Assembly: GCA_903825695.1 (NCBI GenBank)
Contig: CAIKBP010000009.1
Coordinates: forward strand, 1 to 17,993
From: an uncultured Verrucomicrobiota bacterium
GTDB lineage: Bacteria > Verrucomicrobiota > Verrucomicrobiia > Palsa-1439
Direction: 5' to 3'
DNA: 17,993 nt
The notes under the pieces: model-generated
What the model was told of the DNA's origin: nothing
Databases searched by the model: none
Seen by the model: the letters and a program-made list of their open reading frames with translations, nothing else
Program-made: the position numbers and the translations under genes
Shown: in pieces, positions 6,944-14,490 of the stretch
How the letters are laid out: each line of letters opens with the position of its first letter
How positions within the stretch are numbered: position 1 is the first letter of the stretch

Positions 6944-8461
6944 TCATGCCCGCTTCGGAAACAATGGCGCAACCCGCCCGATCTCCGTCCCCGGCGCAAG
7001 CCGTCCCCACCGAATCTCGTCGGCCAAAACACCAAGCTTATTCCCGACACCGAGTTGTGCGCGAATCTGTTCTGCCAACGTCGGCATGAATGGCGTCACG
7101 AGCACCGAGATCAACCGCACCGACTCGGCAAGATTACACAGCACCGCATCGAGTCGCGCAGCCTTATCCGGCGATTTCGCCAACGCCCATGGCGCGCACT
7201 GTTCGACGTACCGATTTGCCCGCGCGATGAACTGCCAAAGCTCTGTCAGCGCGGTGTTGAAATCCAATTCATCCATCCGCTCGCGGTACGCAGCGACTGC
7301 CTTCTCCGCTGAAGTACGCAGATCGGAATCAAGAGGATCGTTATCGCCGCTGTTGGGCACCCTGCCGTTGCGGTAGCGTCCAATCATCGCCAGCGTACGA
7401 TTGACCAGGTTGCCAAGATCGTTGGCGAGATCGGCGTTGTAACGATGTTCCAGCCGCGCCCACGAAAAATCGCCGTCGCCATTGAACGGCACTTCGCGCA
7501 GCAGATAATACCGCAGCACATCTGCCGAATATTTTTCTAACACCTGTTGCGGCTCGATCACCGTGCCTCGCGTCTTGCTCATCTTCTCACCTTCCGCGGA
7601 GATGAATCCGTGCGCGAACACCATCTTCGGAATCGGCACGCCACCAGCCAGTAACATTGCCGGCCAGATTACACAATGGAACCGGGTGATGTCCTTTCCA
7701 ATAATGTGCACGTCAGCCGGCCACCAGTGCCGGAACTTTGCCTCGTCAGCCCCATAGCCCACTCCGGTGATGTAGTTTGCCAGCGCGTCGAACCAGATCC
7801 AAATAGTCTGATTGGGTTTCACTGGGCAGGGCACACCCCAGTTCACGTTCGCGCGAGTAAAGCTGACATCCTGGAGCCCTTCACGCAGGAGCCCCAGAAT
7901 TTCGTTCCGCCGGATGACCGGTTCGATCCTGAATTCCCTTGTTTCGATCAATTTCTGCAACCGTTCCTGAAAAGCGGTCAACTTAAAGAACAAATTCTTT
8001 TCCCGCACCCGTTCCAGCGTCCGCCGGTGCAATGGGCACTGCAGATTTGGCGCGTCTTTCTCCGTGTAGTAGTTCTCGCAACTGGGGCAGTACAACCCTT
8101 CATAATCGCCTTCGTACAGATAACCCGCAGCCGCGATCCGTTGGAACAATTGCTTCACACCGGCCTCGTGCTGCGAATCCGTCGTCCGCACAAAACCGTC
8201 GTAAGAAATGCCGAGTTTCGCCCACGCATCGGTGAAGGAAGGGATCATCCGCTCGCAATACTCACGCGGCGTGATGCCTTCCTTTTCCGCCTGCCGCTGC
8301 ACGTTAAGGCTGTGTTCATCTGTGCCTGTCAAGAAGAAGACCTCATCGCCGCAGAGCCGCCGATACCGCGCGCAAACATCCGCACCGATCTTTTCCAGTG
8401 CGTGACCCAGGTGTGGCGATGCGTTGATGTAATCAATCGCCGTGGTTACGAGAAACTTCAT
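6944..8461 (-). CDS. metG: Methionyl-tRNA synthetase MetG (short form, no C-terminal tRNA-binding domain)
   Basis: This class I aminoacyl-tRNA synthetase charges tRNA-Met in the cytoplasm. The start at 8461 (MKFLVTTAIDY) matches the family start and gives 505 aa; two earlier in-frame starts add only 4 or 13 residues. The HIGH box reads HLGH (17-20) in ASPHLGHA, and the KMSKS loop reads KMSKT (293-297). A single zinc knuckle is formed by C125, C128, C142 and H145, and the WIWFDALANYITG block is near 221-233. The protein ends after the anticodon-binding helical domain with no EMAP/Trbp111-like extension. No clear ribosome binding site is seen. It probably has its own promoter, because the upstream 205 bp contains a divergent gene and an inverted repeat. 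Confidence 0.97.
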   Translation of the reverse strand: MKFLVTTAIDYINASPHLGHALEKIGADVCARYRRLCGDEVFFLTGTDEHSLNVQRQAEKEGITPREYCERMIPSFTDAWAKLGISYDGFVRTTDSQHEAGVKQLFQRIAAAGYLYEGDYEGLYCPSCENYYTEKDAPNLQCPLHRRTLERVREKNLFFKLTAFQERLQKLIETREFRIEPVIRRNEILGLLREGLQDVSFTRANVNWGVPCPVKPNQTIWIWFDALANYITGVGYGADEAKFRHWWPADVHIIGKDITRFHCVIWPAMLLAGGVPIPKMVFAHGFISAEGEKMSKTRGTVIEPQQVLEKYSADVLRYYLLREVPFNGDGDFSWARLEHRYNADLANDLGNLVNRTLAMIGRYRNGRVPNSGDNDPLDSDLRTSAEKAVAAYRERMDELDFNTALTELWQFIARANRYVEQCAPWALAKSPDKAARLDAVLCNLAESVRLISVLVTPFMPTLAEQIRAQLGVGNKLGVLADEIRWGRLAPGTEIGRVAPLFPKRA

Positions 8462-8492
8462 GAGCGTGCGCATGTTGGCAGCACGTTCTGAG

Positions 8493-8510
8493 CAAGTCAA
8501 TGTTGACTTG
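8493..8510. promoter_or_regulatory. 18-bp inverted repeat between metG and the small lipoprotein gene
   Basis: CAAGTCAA and TTGACTTG are exact inverted arms separated by two bases. The site lies in the 129-bp intergenic region shared by metG (minus strand, ATG 32 nt away) and the small lipoprotein gene (plus strand, ATG 80 nt away). The size and symmetry fit a dimeric repressor operator. Each arm also holds a TTGACT that could serve as a -35 element. Function is inferred. Confidence 0.45.
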
Positions 8511-8590
8511 CGCCGCCGGTACCGGGATTAGCGGGCGAATCAAACTGGAGGGGGTAAACGAGCAACAGAGACAGTTGGAGGCGACAAGCC

Positions 8591-8698
8591 ATGACGCTGT
8601 GTCCTGCCGTGATAATGATTCTTCTCGGAGGTATCTTAGCTGCCGGCTGCACCACATCCACCCAGATCACTTCCCGCCGAACCGTTCCAGCAGTGTGA
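8591..8698 (+). CDS. Very small predicted lipoprotein (35 aa)
   Basis: This short frame is the only plausible plus-strand gene in the window. It encodes 35 aa with a hydrophobic stretch (PAVIMILLGGI) followed by the lipobox LAAGC, whose cysteine (residue 20) would be lipidated after cleavage by signal peptidase II. About 16 polar or basic residues follow (TTSTQITSRRTVPAV). A clear Shine-Dalgarno GGAGG (8577-8581) lies 9 nt before the ATG. The mature peptide would be about the size of entericidin-like lipoproteins, but I see no sequence match to them. Its last 32 bp overlap the 3' end of the WecA-like gene on the other strand. The N-terminal charge is unusually low (no Lys/Arg before the hydrophobic core), which lowers confidence. 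The function is unknown. Confidence 0.5.
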   Translation: MTLCPAVIMILLGGILAAGCTTSTQITSRRTVPAV

Positions 8699-9776
8699 CG
8701 ATCGCCAGAATGCCGATCGCCTGTGCCAGCACGATCAGTGCTGCCGTCAGGTTTGACCACAATAGCACCACCGCGCCCAATCCAAGAGTCAGCGTGATCA
8801 GGTATATCAACGTCACCGCCCAACTCTGCGGCAGCCCAAGCCGCACGAGCCGATGCGACAAATGATTCGCGTCACCGATATGCACCGGTTGCCGTCGCCG
8901 GAACCGGATCCACATCACCATCACCAAATCAAACAGCGGCACCGCCAGCACAAACAGCGGAATCAACACCGGCAAATGTGTAGGCGTCTCCACATGTCTC
9001 GGTGTCGCCGTGTGGTAGAACGTCGTCAAGACCGGCAACACTGCCAGCATGTATCCGACAAAATGACTGCCTGTATCGCCTAGAAAGATGCTTGCGGGTT
9101 TGAAGTTGTAAGGCAAAAATCCCACCAACGCCCCAGCGAGCACCACGGACAGCACGCACACGAAATACTGTCCCTGCACGGCGCTGACTAATCCAAACAA
9201 TAGCGCACAAATCGCACCGACGCCCGTGCACAATCCGTCCATGTTATCGAGGAAGTTCAACGCGTTGGTGATCGTCACGATCCACAGCACAGTCAGGGCA
9301 AAACTGACCAGCGGATTCGGCATGAACAACGTCACTCGCATCCCTGCGAACGCCACCACCGATGCGATGAGCAGTTGCCACAACAGTTTAGGCCGCGCTT
9401 TCAAGTCGTGCCGGTCATCGTATAGACCCAGTGCTACCATCCCGGCGCCGCCTGCAAGCAGCACCAGTAACTTGTAGCTCACTGAAAACGCGCCCAGCGC
9501 GTATAGGCGCAAGTCGGGCAAACCGAACCGTGTCAGGTTTACCATTTGCACCAGCGGCAGCATTACGACGTAGTTGAACAGCACGTTGCCCGCGAACGCG
9601 CAGAAGACTGCCACGCCACCTAGCAATGGCATCGCCTGTTCGTGAATCTTGCGTTCGAGGTTTGGCTGATCGAGGAAGTTCCACTGAAAGGACAGACGAC
9701 GGAACACCGGCGTCAACACCAACGCCAGCACAAAGCTCACGTCGAATGCATACAAATAAACCAGCAGCCAGCGCAT
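8667..9776 (-). CDS. WecA/TagO-family undecaprenyl-phosphate N-acetylhexosamine-1-phosphate transferase
   Basis: This polytopic inner-membrane enzyme transfers a sugar-1-phosphate, usually GlcNAc-1-P, from a UDP-sugar to undecaprenyl phosphate, starting synthesis of a surface glycan. The 369-aa protein has about ten hydrophobic segments. Family motifs are present in order: GLYDDRHD with the Mg-binding Asp pair at 120-121, NALNFLDNMDGL at 171-182, FLGDTGS at 231-237, and a late DANHLSHRL (302-310) that matches the HIxH region of WecA/TagO rather than MraY. It follows the GT4 gene by 6 bp and ends the glycan operon. A distant alternative is a MraY-type enzyme, but the histidine motif and context argue against that. 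The exact sugar cannot be read from the sequence. Confidence 0.88.
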   Translation of the reverse strand: MRWLLVYLYAFDVSFVLALVLTPVFRRLSFQWNFLDQPNLERKIHEQAMPLLGGVAVFCAFAGNVLFNYVVMLPLVQMVNLTRFGLPDLRLYALGAFSVSYKLLVLLAGGAGMVALGLYDDRHDLKARPKLLWQLLIASVVAFAGMRVTLFMPNPLVSFALTVLWIVTITNALNFLDNMDGLCTGVGAICALLFGLVSAVQGQYFVCVLSVVLAGALVGFLPYNFKPASIFLGDTGSHFVGYMLAVLPVLTTFYHTATPRHVETPTHLPVLIPLFVLAVPLFDLVMVMWIRFRRRQPVHIGDANHLSHRLVRLGLPQSWAVTLIYLITLTLGLGAVVLLWSNLTAALIVLAQAIGILAIVTLLERFGGK

Positions 9777-9782
9777 ATTTAC

Positions 9783-10964
9783 CTATGACGGTTTCGACGT
9801 CGTCTGCCCCGATCTGATCGGGGCCAATCGCCGGTACAACTCATCTATCTCCCGCACCATTCCTGCCTCTGTAAATTCATCCCGAACCAACTCCCGGCCT
9901 CGTGCGCCCATTTTACGAGCCAGCGCCTTGTCCTGCAACAACCGAATCACCGACTCGGCCACGCCATCCGCATCTTTCACACGTACCAAGAACCCGGTCT
10001 CGCCATCGCGACACACCTCGCGCGCACCATCCACATCGAACGCAACAACCGGTTTACCGCACGCCAATGCCTGCGTCAGTGACCGCGCCAACCCTTCGCG
10101 CAACGATAAGTGCACCAGCGCATCCATCAACGCCATGTACCGCGGAATCTCTTGCGGCGCCACCAGTCCCGCGAACACAAACCGGTCTCGCAGTCCCAAC
10201 CGGGCCGCCTCGCGCTCGAACCGTTTCCGGTAAATCCCGTCGCCGACCAGCAAGAACTTCACATTCGGCACCGCCGCAACAATTCGCGGGGCCGCTTCGA
10301 ATAAAAACTCGTGCCCTTTCAACCGAAATAGTCGCGCCACCTTTCCCACCACGCAGTCCGCCTCCGTGATCCCCAGCGACGCCCGCAACGCGGCGTCCGG
10401 TTGCGCCTGCAGGAACGCATCCATCTGGACGCCGCTGTGAATCGTCTGATACCGCGATGGCGTTCCAATCCCCGCTGCAAGATATTGTTCCGTCATTGCG
10501 TCGGCGACCGACACGAACTGCGTCGTCCACATCCCAGCCAGTTGCTCGGCAAACGTGAACATCCAGTTGCCGATCGGATTCTGATACCGATAGAACGATG
10601 GTCCGTGAATTGTGTGCACCACAAATGGCACGCGTGCCAAGCGCGCAGCCAGCCGTCCGACGAATCCCGCCTTGCCGCTGTGCGTGTGCACCAATTCGTA
10701 CCGGTTCCGCTGGAACAGCCGCCGTAAAACCACCACCGCACGCACATCCTGCCACGGATTTGGATTTCGCCGTAATTCGTCCAAAATAATCAATGGCACA
10801 CCTGCCGCGCGCACGGCGTCGTATAAAGAACCTTCCGGCCCTGTTTGCGGCCCTGTCACCAGGTCCACATCGTACCCGAGCCGCTTTAGCCCGGCGCATG
10901 TCGCCACCGTGTTCTCCTGCGCTCCGCCGACGATCAGCCGCGTGATGACGTGACACACTTTCAT
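9783..10964 (-). CDS. GT4-family glycosyltransferase
   Basis: This is a GT-B fold retaining glycosyltransferase of family GT4, probably cytoplasmic or membrane-associated, adding a sugar to a lipid-linked or surface glycan. The 393-aa protein starts with MKVCHVITRLIVGGAQENT, the family's N-terminal glycine-rich loop. HTHSGKAGFVGR lies near 93-104, a donor-site VARLFRLKGHEFL (R211, K216) near 209-221, and LREGLARSLTQALACGKPVV near 288-307. The expected E-x7-E reads Glu290 ... Gln298, so the second acid is Gln; I recall the same Q in related PVC-group enzymes but could not check this. It lies 3 bp downstream of the GT-C gene and 6 bp upstream of the WecA-like gene. Donor and acceptor are not predictable here. 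Confidence 0.9.
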   Translation of the reverse strand: MKVCHVITRLIVGGAQENTVATCAGLKRLGYDVDLVTGPQTGPEGSLYDAVRAAGVPLIILDELRRNPNPWQDVRAVVVLRRLFQRNRYELVHTHSGKAGFVGRLAARLARVPFVVHTIHGPSFYRYQNPIGNWMFTFAEQLAGMWTTQFVSVADAMTEQYLAAGIGTPSRYQTIHSGVQMDAFLQAQPDAALRASLGITEADCVVGKVARLFRLKGHEFLFEAAPRIVAAVPNVKFLLVGDGIYRKRFEREAARLGLRDRFVFAGLVAPQEIPRYMALMDALVHLSLREGLARSLTQALACGKPVVAFDVDGAREVCRDGETGFLVRVKDADGVAESVIRLLQDKALARKMGARGRELVRDEFTEAGMVREIDELYRRLAPIRSGQTTSKPS

Positions 10965-10967
10965 GGT

Positions 10968-13079
10968 TCACCGCTGCAATTCAAACACCGCACCGCGTCT
11001 CGTGCGATGAATTTCCGACGCATACTGCTGCAGCATATTCCGAATCAGATACCAGTTCGCGTTCTGTAGGTAACCGTAGTGTCCGCCCAACCGCTCGAGT
11101 TCCGAGAAGTTGACGTACACATCCGTGACACCCGAGGCCCGCAGCGAGCGCCACAGATCTTCCGCATCGCGCGCTCGCGCGGCGGCAGCAGCCAGCGGGT
11201 GTTGATCGAACGCCGTCGCCCACACAACCGCACGCTGCGCAAGCGCAATGCGCGCCTCCCCGATGTACAACACCTTGGCGTTCACCGGCAGATTGTGATT
11301 CATCCATATGATCGGATCGAATAACCCGCCTCCCATTCGCGCCATAAACTCATCCCGTCCGACGCACCCGAGCACATACTGCACGCGGCTCATCTGCGGC
11401 GGCACCCGTGCCAACTTCTCCGCATCAATCAGCAAGGTAAAAGCCATGACGGACAACCCTATGCCCAGTACCAGCCCGACTGCTCCGCGCATTACCCACC
11501 GCACCCAGCGCTGTTCGCCCTCGAACGCGTACAATGCGCAACCTGCCACCATCGCCGCCAGCGGGAATGAGGGAAACAGGAACCTCCATGGACGGAACGT
11601 CAGCAGCCACCAACTCGCGTATGCCGCCACGAACAACAAACCCACGCGGCGTGTCGCCGCATCAACCCTGCGCGCCAACAAGATCAGCGGCGCGGTCATC
11701 AGCAACAGTGGTCCCGCGTTCATTTCCAAAAACGAATACTGCCAAAGCCGCTCTCCAAGCTGTAGCCAACCGGTCATATCGAACGACGGATAGTGTTTCT
11801 CTGCGAATAATGCCGCCTGGGCGGGACTCCAGTGCGGACTCGGCCACACGTTTGTCAGCAACGGATACACCGGGTTGCCCGCCAATAACCAATTCTTCAC
11901 CAGCCAGGGAACAACGAAGGCGAAAGACAGAAGACAGAAGACAGAAGACAGGCGGAACGATTTCGTCGCCACAACCAGAAAAACAAACGCTGGTAACACA
12001 AGCACCGCCGCCGCAGTCCACTTCGTCGCCACCGCCATTCCAAGCATGGCAGCTGAGAACCACAACCAAGGGCTGGACCACCATGCCTTTGCCACCATCG
12101 TGCGCAGGTTTTCCGGCCCAACACAGCGTTCCACCGCCGGTGTTCGCTCCTGTTGCCATACGAGCAAACAGCCAAATGCCAGCGTGGCGAAGAATGTCGT
12201 CGCCAGGTCAATCCGCGCCGTTGCGCTCAAATCCTGCACGAAGACACCGCAGTAAAAAAACGCTACCGACATCACCGCGACCCGGCGCGACCAAAGGCGC
12301 CCCGCCACCTCATACACTGTAACCGCGCTCAATACGCCTAATACCCAGTGCAGCAACTTCGCGGCGATATCCGAACTGGTCGTCATCGCGGCCAGATACA
12401 ACATCTCCGTCAACTGCGGCAGATTCGAATAGAAGTTGTTAGGCAGAAACACGATGCGGCCCGCCCGGAGATACTCGGCCGGCGCGCCAAGATGATACTC
12501 CAGCTCGTCATACTCGAATGGCGGCACCATCGCACCGACAAGGTTCAGCACTGCTGCTACGACGAAGCAGACAAGGAGAAACCGCGTCCAGCCGTCAAGT
12601 CGTTCCGCCGGTTGCGGCGGGTTGGCGAAACGGCGGATAAAGCTTCGCGGCGCGGGCAGCAGCCAGCACGCGGCTCCGGCGTACACCCAGCGCACCAGCG
12701 ATGTCGTGAGCGCGCCCAGCACCAGCACCGCGACCGCAGTAAGCCACAAACCCATCGCCAATGCCACCAGCGCGCCGAGCCGATCGCGCCGTGGCGACCA
12801 TCGTCCCGTCACCGTCGCGCCGACGGCAAATGCCGTCGCCAAGAGCGCCGCCACACAACCGAGATCGGCGAACCGGCCGCGTGCGAATTCGGCGAAGTGA
12901 GGTCCGAAACGCAAGGTCGGCAGTGCGCTCCACAGCACTTGTGCGCACTGCACCGGTGCAAGCCAGCCATCGTAACGGACAAGATACAGCAGCGCGAGAC
13001 CGGTCACCCAGCCGATGGCTAGAATCCGCGCAATCGAAGACGCCGGTGCAAACGAATGGCCGCCCTGTGAATTGTTCAC
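10968..13079 (-). CDS. GT-C membrane glycosyltransferase (GT39/ArnT-like)
   Basis: This large inner-membrane protein of 703 aa has a dozen or so hydrophobic segments. It is probably a glycosyltransferase using a polyprenyl-phosphate sugar on the periplasmic face. The key evidence is an acidic loop PPFEYDELEYHLGAPAEYL at about 186-204, with Asp191-Glu192 and Tyr195-His196 as the probable catalytic and metal-binding residues, followed by FYSNLPQLTEML near 216-227. The C-terminal 120 residues form a soluble domain, as in other GT-C enzymes. The start is a GTG at 13079 with no obvious ribosome binding site, so the N-terminus is uncertain. A 28-bp heptamer repeat lies inside the gene and encodes part of a membrane helix (LSSVFCLLSF). 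It heads the glycan operon with the GT4 and WecA-like genes. The glycan made is unknown. Confidence 0.8.
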   Translation of the reverse strand: MNNSQGGHSFAPASSIARILAIGWVTGLALLYLVRYDGWLAPVQCAQVLWSALPTLRFGPHFAEFARGRFADLGCVAALLATAFAVGATVTGRWSPRRDRLGALVALAMGLWLTAVAVLVLGALTTSLVRWVYAGAACWLLPAPRSFIRRFANPPQPAERLDGWTRFLLVCFVVAAVLNLVGAMVPPFEYDELEYHLGAPAEYLRAGRIVFLPNNFYSNLPQLTEMLYLAAMTTSSDIAAKLLHWVLGVLSAVTVYEVAGRLWSRRVAVMSVAFFYCGVFVQDLSATARIDLATTFFATLAFGCLLVWQQERTPAVERCVGPENLRTMVAKAWWSSPWLWFSAAMLGMAVATKWTAAAVLVLPAFVFLVVATKSFRLSSVFCLLSFAFVVPWLVKNWLLAGNPVYPLLTNVWPSPHWSPAQAALFAEKHYPSFDMTGWLQLGERLWQYSFLEMNAGPLLLMTAPLILLARRVDAATRRVGLLFVAAYASWWLLTFRPWRFLFPSFPLAAMVAGCALYAFEGEQRWVRWVMRGAVGLVLGIGLSVMAFTLLIDAEKLARVPPQMSRVQYVLGCVGRDEFMARMGGGLFDPIIWMNHNLPVNAKVLYIGEARIALAQRAVVWATAFDQHPLAAAAARARDAEDLWRSLRASGVTDVYVNFSELERLGGHYGYLQNANWYLIRNMLQQYASEIHRTRRGAVFELQR
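11924..11951. repeat. Heptamer tandem repeat, four perfect copies of AAGACAG
   Basis: Four exact copies of AAGACAG (plus strand) stand head to tail inside the GT-C glycosyltransferase gene. The unit is not a multiple of three, so gain or loss of one copy would shift the reading frame. The present copy number keeps the frame open. Confidence 0.9.
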
Positions 13080-13165
13080 GTGACGGCCATTGTAGCGGAC
13101 ACGTTCAAAACCGCAAGCAGACTACCGGGCATACCCGACAGTGATAGCGCGGATCGATTTGTCCA
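13080..13165. other. Spacer between the DUF6600-like gene and the glycan operon
   Basis: This 86-bp gap holds the start region of the GTG-initiated GT-C gene. A TCACGTGA palindrome covers the GTG start codon (13075-13082). No convincing terminator or promoter was seen. Confidence 0.35.
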
Positions 13166-14386
13166 TTAGTCCCTACTTCTGCCGCCCCTGTCAGGCTCCA
13201 TGCCACGGGAGTTTTCATAACCTGTTGTCCGACCGCCAGACGCGCGCGGCTGCACAGTTTCGGGTGCTAATGGCTGGCCGCTCCTTGGTCTCCCATACGC
13301 CCTGCCAGTCGGGAAGTTTCCGTAATTGCCCAGCGGCACCTGTGGCGACACATTTTTCTCCAACCGACCAGGCTTCTCCGCCTGCGCGTTCCTCTCGGCC
13401 CGTCGTGCCTGCGGCTCTTGCAACAATTCGCTTTGTGGCACGATTACTTTCGCCGTAGTCTGCCCCGGTCGTGTCGCCTCCGGAACGTGAACCTCCGCTC
13501 CTTTTTCGATTGGAACCCTGGCGTTCGGCCTGCCGTGTTCCGTTGATGGTGCGACTATCTCCCTTGGCGTGGCGACCGCTGTTTCACGACGTGCTTTTCC
13601 CTCGCGCCCCAGTTCCCCGGTCGCGGGCAGTATTGGTGACGGTAGTTTTACTCTGGCGTGCCCCAATGAACTCCGTTCGCTCATCCACTCCGCTTCTCTT
13701 TGCCGAATCTCCTGAACAGGTCTTACCTCCAGTTTGTGCCCAAGTTGTCTTTGCACCACATCCAGGTCAGGACCGTGGTCGATGATGCCGTGGTCAAAAC
13801 GTCTGATCTTGGTGATGTTCACGGTCTCGTTCACGATCGTGCGGTTGATGATTACGTCGCGCCGGTGAATCGGCTCACAAAACCGACCATACCGGACAAA
13901 CACAAACCACTGAGGTGCTATGACCACTCGCTCGGTCATCAACCAACCGTCAGGCCCGAAACCGCAACGCGGCGGCAACGGTGCCCAGCCGACGTATTCC
14001 CCACCGCCCCGCCAGCAAACCCAAGCCGGACCCCATACCGTATCCGGCGCCCAAACCCAGCCGTAATATGGATCCAACACCCACCGACCATAGTGATACG
14101 TCGCCCATGCCCATGCTTCATCGCTTTCCCAGTACCATCCATTGTCGGTCCATAACCAGTAACCTTCGGTATACGGCCGCCAATCATGTTCGACATACGC
14201 CGGATACCAGCAACGGCCGTATGGCGCCACATCCGCCCAGTATCCGTGGCGGGCTAATGGTGCGTAGAAATCATTTACATGCCCAACTGAAACCGAAACA
14301 GACCAATTGTCAGCGCGCGTTTCGCGCACGAAAGCCGCCGACAATACCAACAATACACCGAGCAAGATTATTGAGTACTTCTTCAT
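13166..14386 (-). CDS. Exported Trp/Tyr-rich protein, DUF6600-like
   Basis: The function is unknown; the protein is probably periplasmic or in the outer envelope. The start at 14386 (406 aa) is chosen because AAGGAG lies 8 nt upstream and the protein then begins with a clean signal peptide (MKKYSIILLGVLLVLSAAFV, cleavage after about residue 25, TRA). Residues 35-140 are packed with aromatic W/Y/G/P motifs, including ATYHYGRW, DPYYGWVWAP, WGPAWVCWRGG and YVGWAPLPP. This is the pattern of the DUF6600/FecR-associated proteins of Proteobacteria and PVC bacteria. The C-terminal half (about 200-406) is low complexity, rich in Arg, Pro, Glu and Gln, and probably disordered. It follows fmt with about 100 bp between them and likely has its own promoter. 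Confidence 0.8.
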   Translation of the reverse strand: MKKYSIILLGVLLVLSAAFVRETRADNWSVSVSVGHVNDFYAPLARHGYWADVAPYGRCWYPAYVEHDWRPYTEGYWLWTDNGWYWESDEAWAWATYHYGRWVLDPYYGWVWAPDTVWGPAWVCWRGGGEYVGWAPLPPRCGFGPDGWLMTERVVIAPQWFVFVRYGRFCEPIHRRDVIINRTIVNETVNITKIRRFDHGIIDHGPDLDVVQRQLGHKLEVRPVQEIRQREAEWMSERSSLGHARVKLPSPILPATGELGREGKARRETAVATPREIVAPSTEHGRPNARVPIEKGAEVHVPEATRPGQTTAKVIVPQSELLQEPQARRAERNAQAEKPGRLEKNVSPQVPLGNYGNFPTGRAYGRPRSGQPLAPETVQPRASGGRTTGYENSRGMEPDRGGRSRD

Positions 14387-14423
14387 CGCTGTATCTCCTT
14401 TTTCGCCCTGCACATCCATTTGC

Positions 14424-14429
14424 ATTCTA
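14424..14429 (-). promoter_or_regulatory. Possible -10 element of the DUF6600-like gene
   Basis: TAGAAT on the minus strand is a five-of-six match to TATAAT, 37 nt before the start codon. The matching -35 is poor (TTACGG at 17 bp), so this promoter is tentative. Confidence 0.3.
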
Positions 14430-14490
14430 TCGTCAAGTACTCGACACCGTAACTATCCGGGCTGGCGTTCCATGTACTTACTGCCACGAA

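Noticed and set aside
7676..8491. Plus-strand open frame of 271 codons
   Set aside because: It is the antisense shadow of metG.
8462..8590. Possible riboswitch or T-box leader upstream of metG
   Set aside because: No T-box, SAM-box or terminator/antiterminator pattern could be recognised in this short stretch; only the inverted repeat stands out.
10054..10971. Minus-strand open frame of 305 codons overlapping the GT4 gene
   Set aside because: It is an alternate frame of the GT4 glycosyltransferase with Arg/Gly-rich random-looking sequence.
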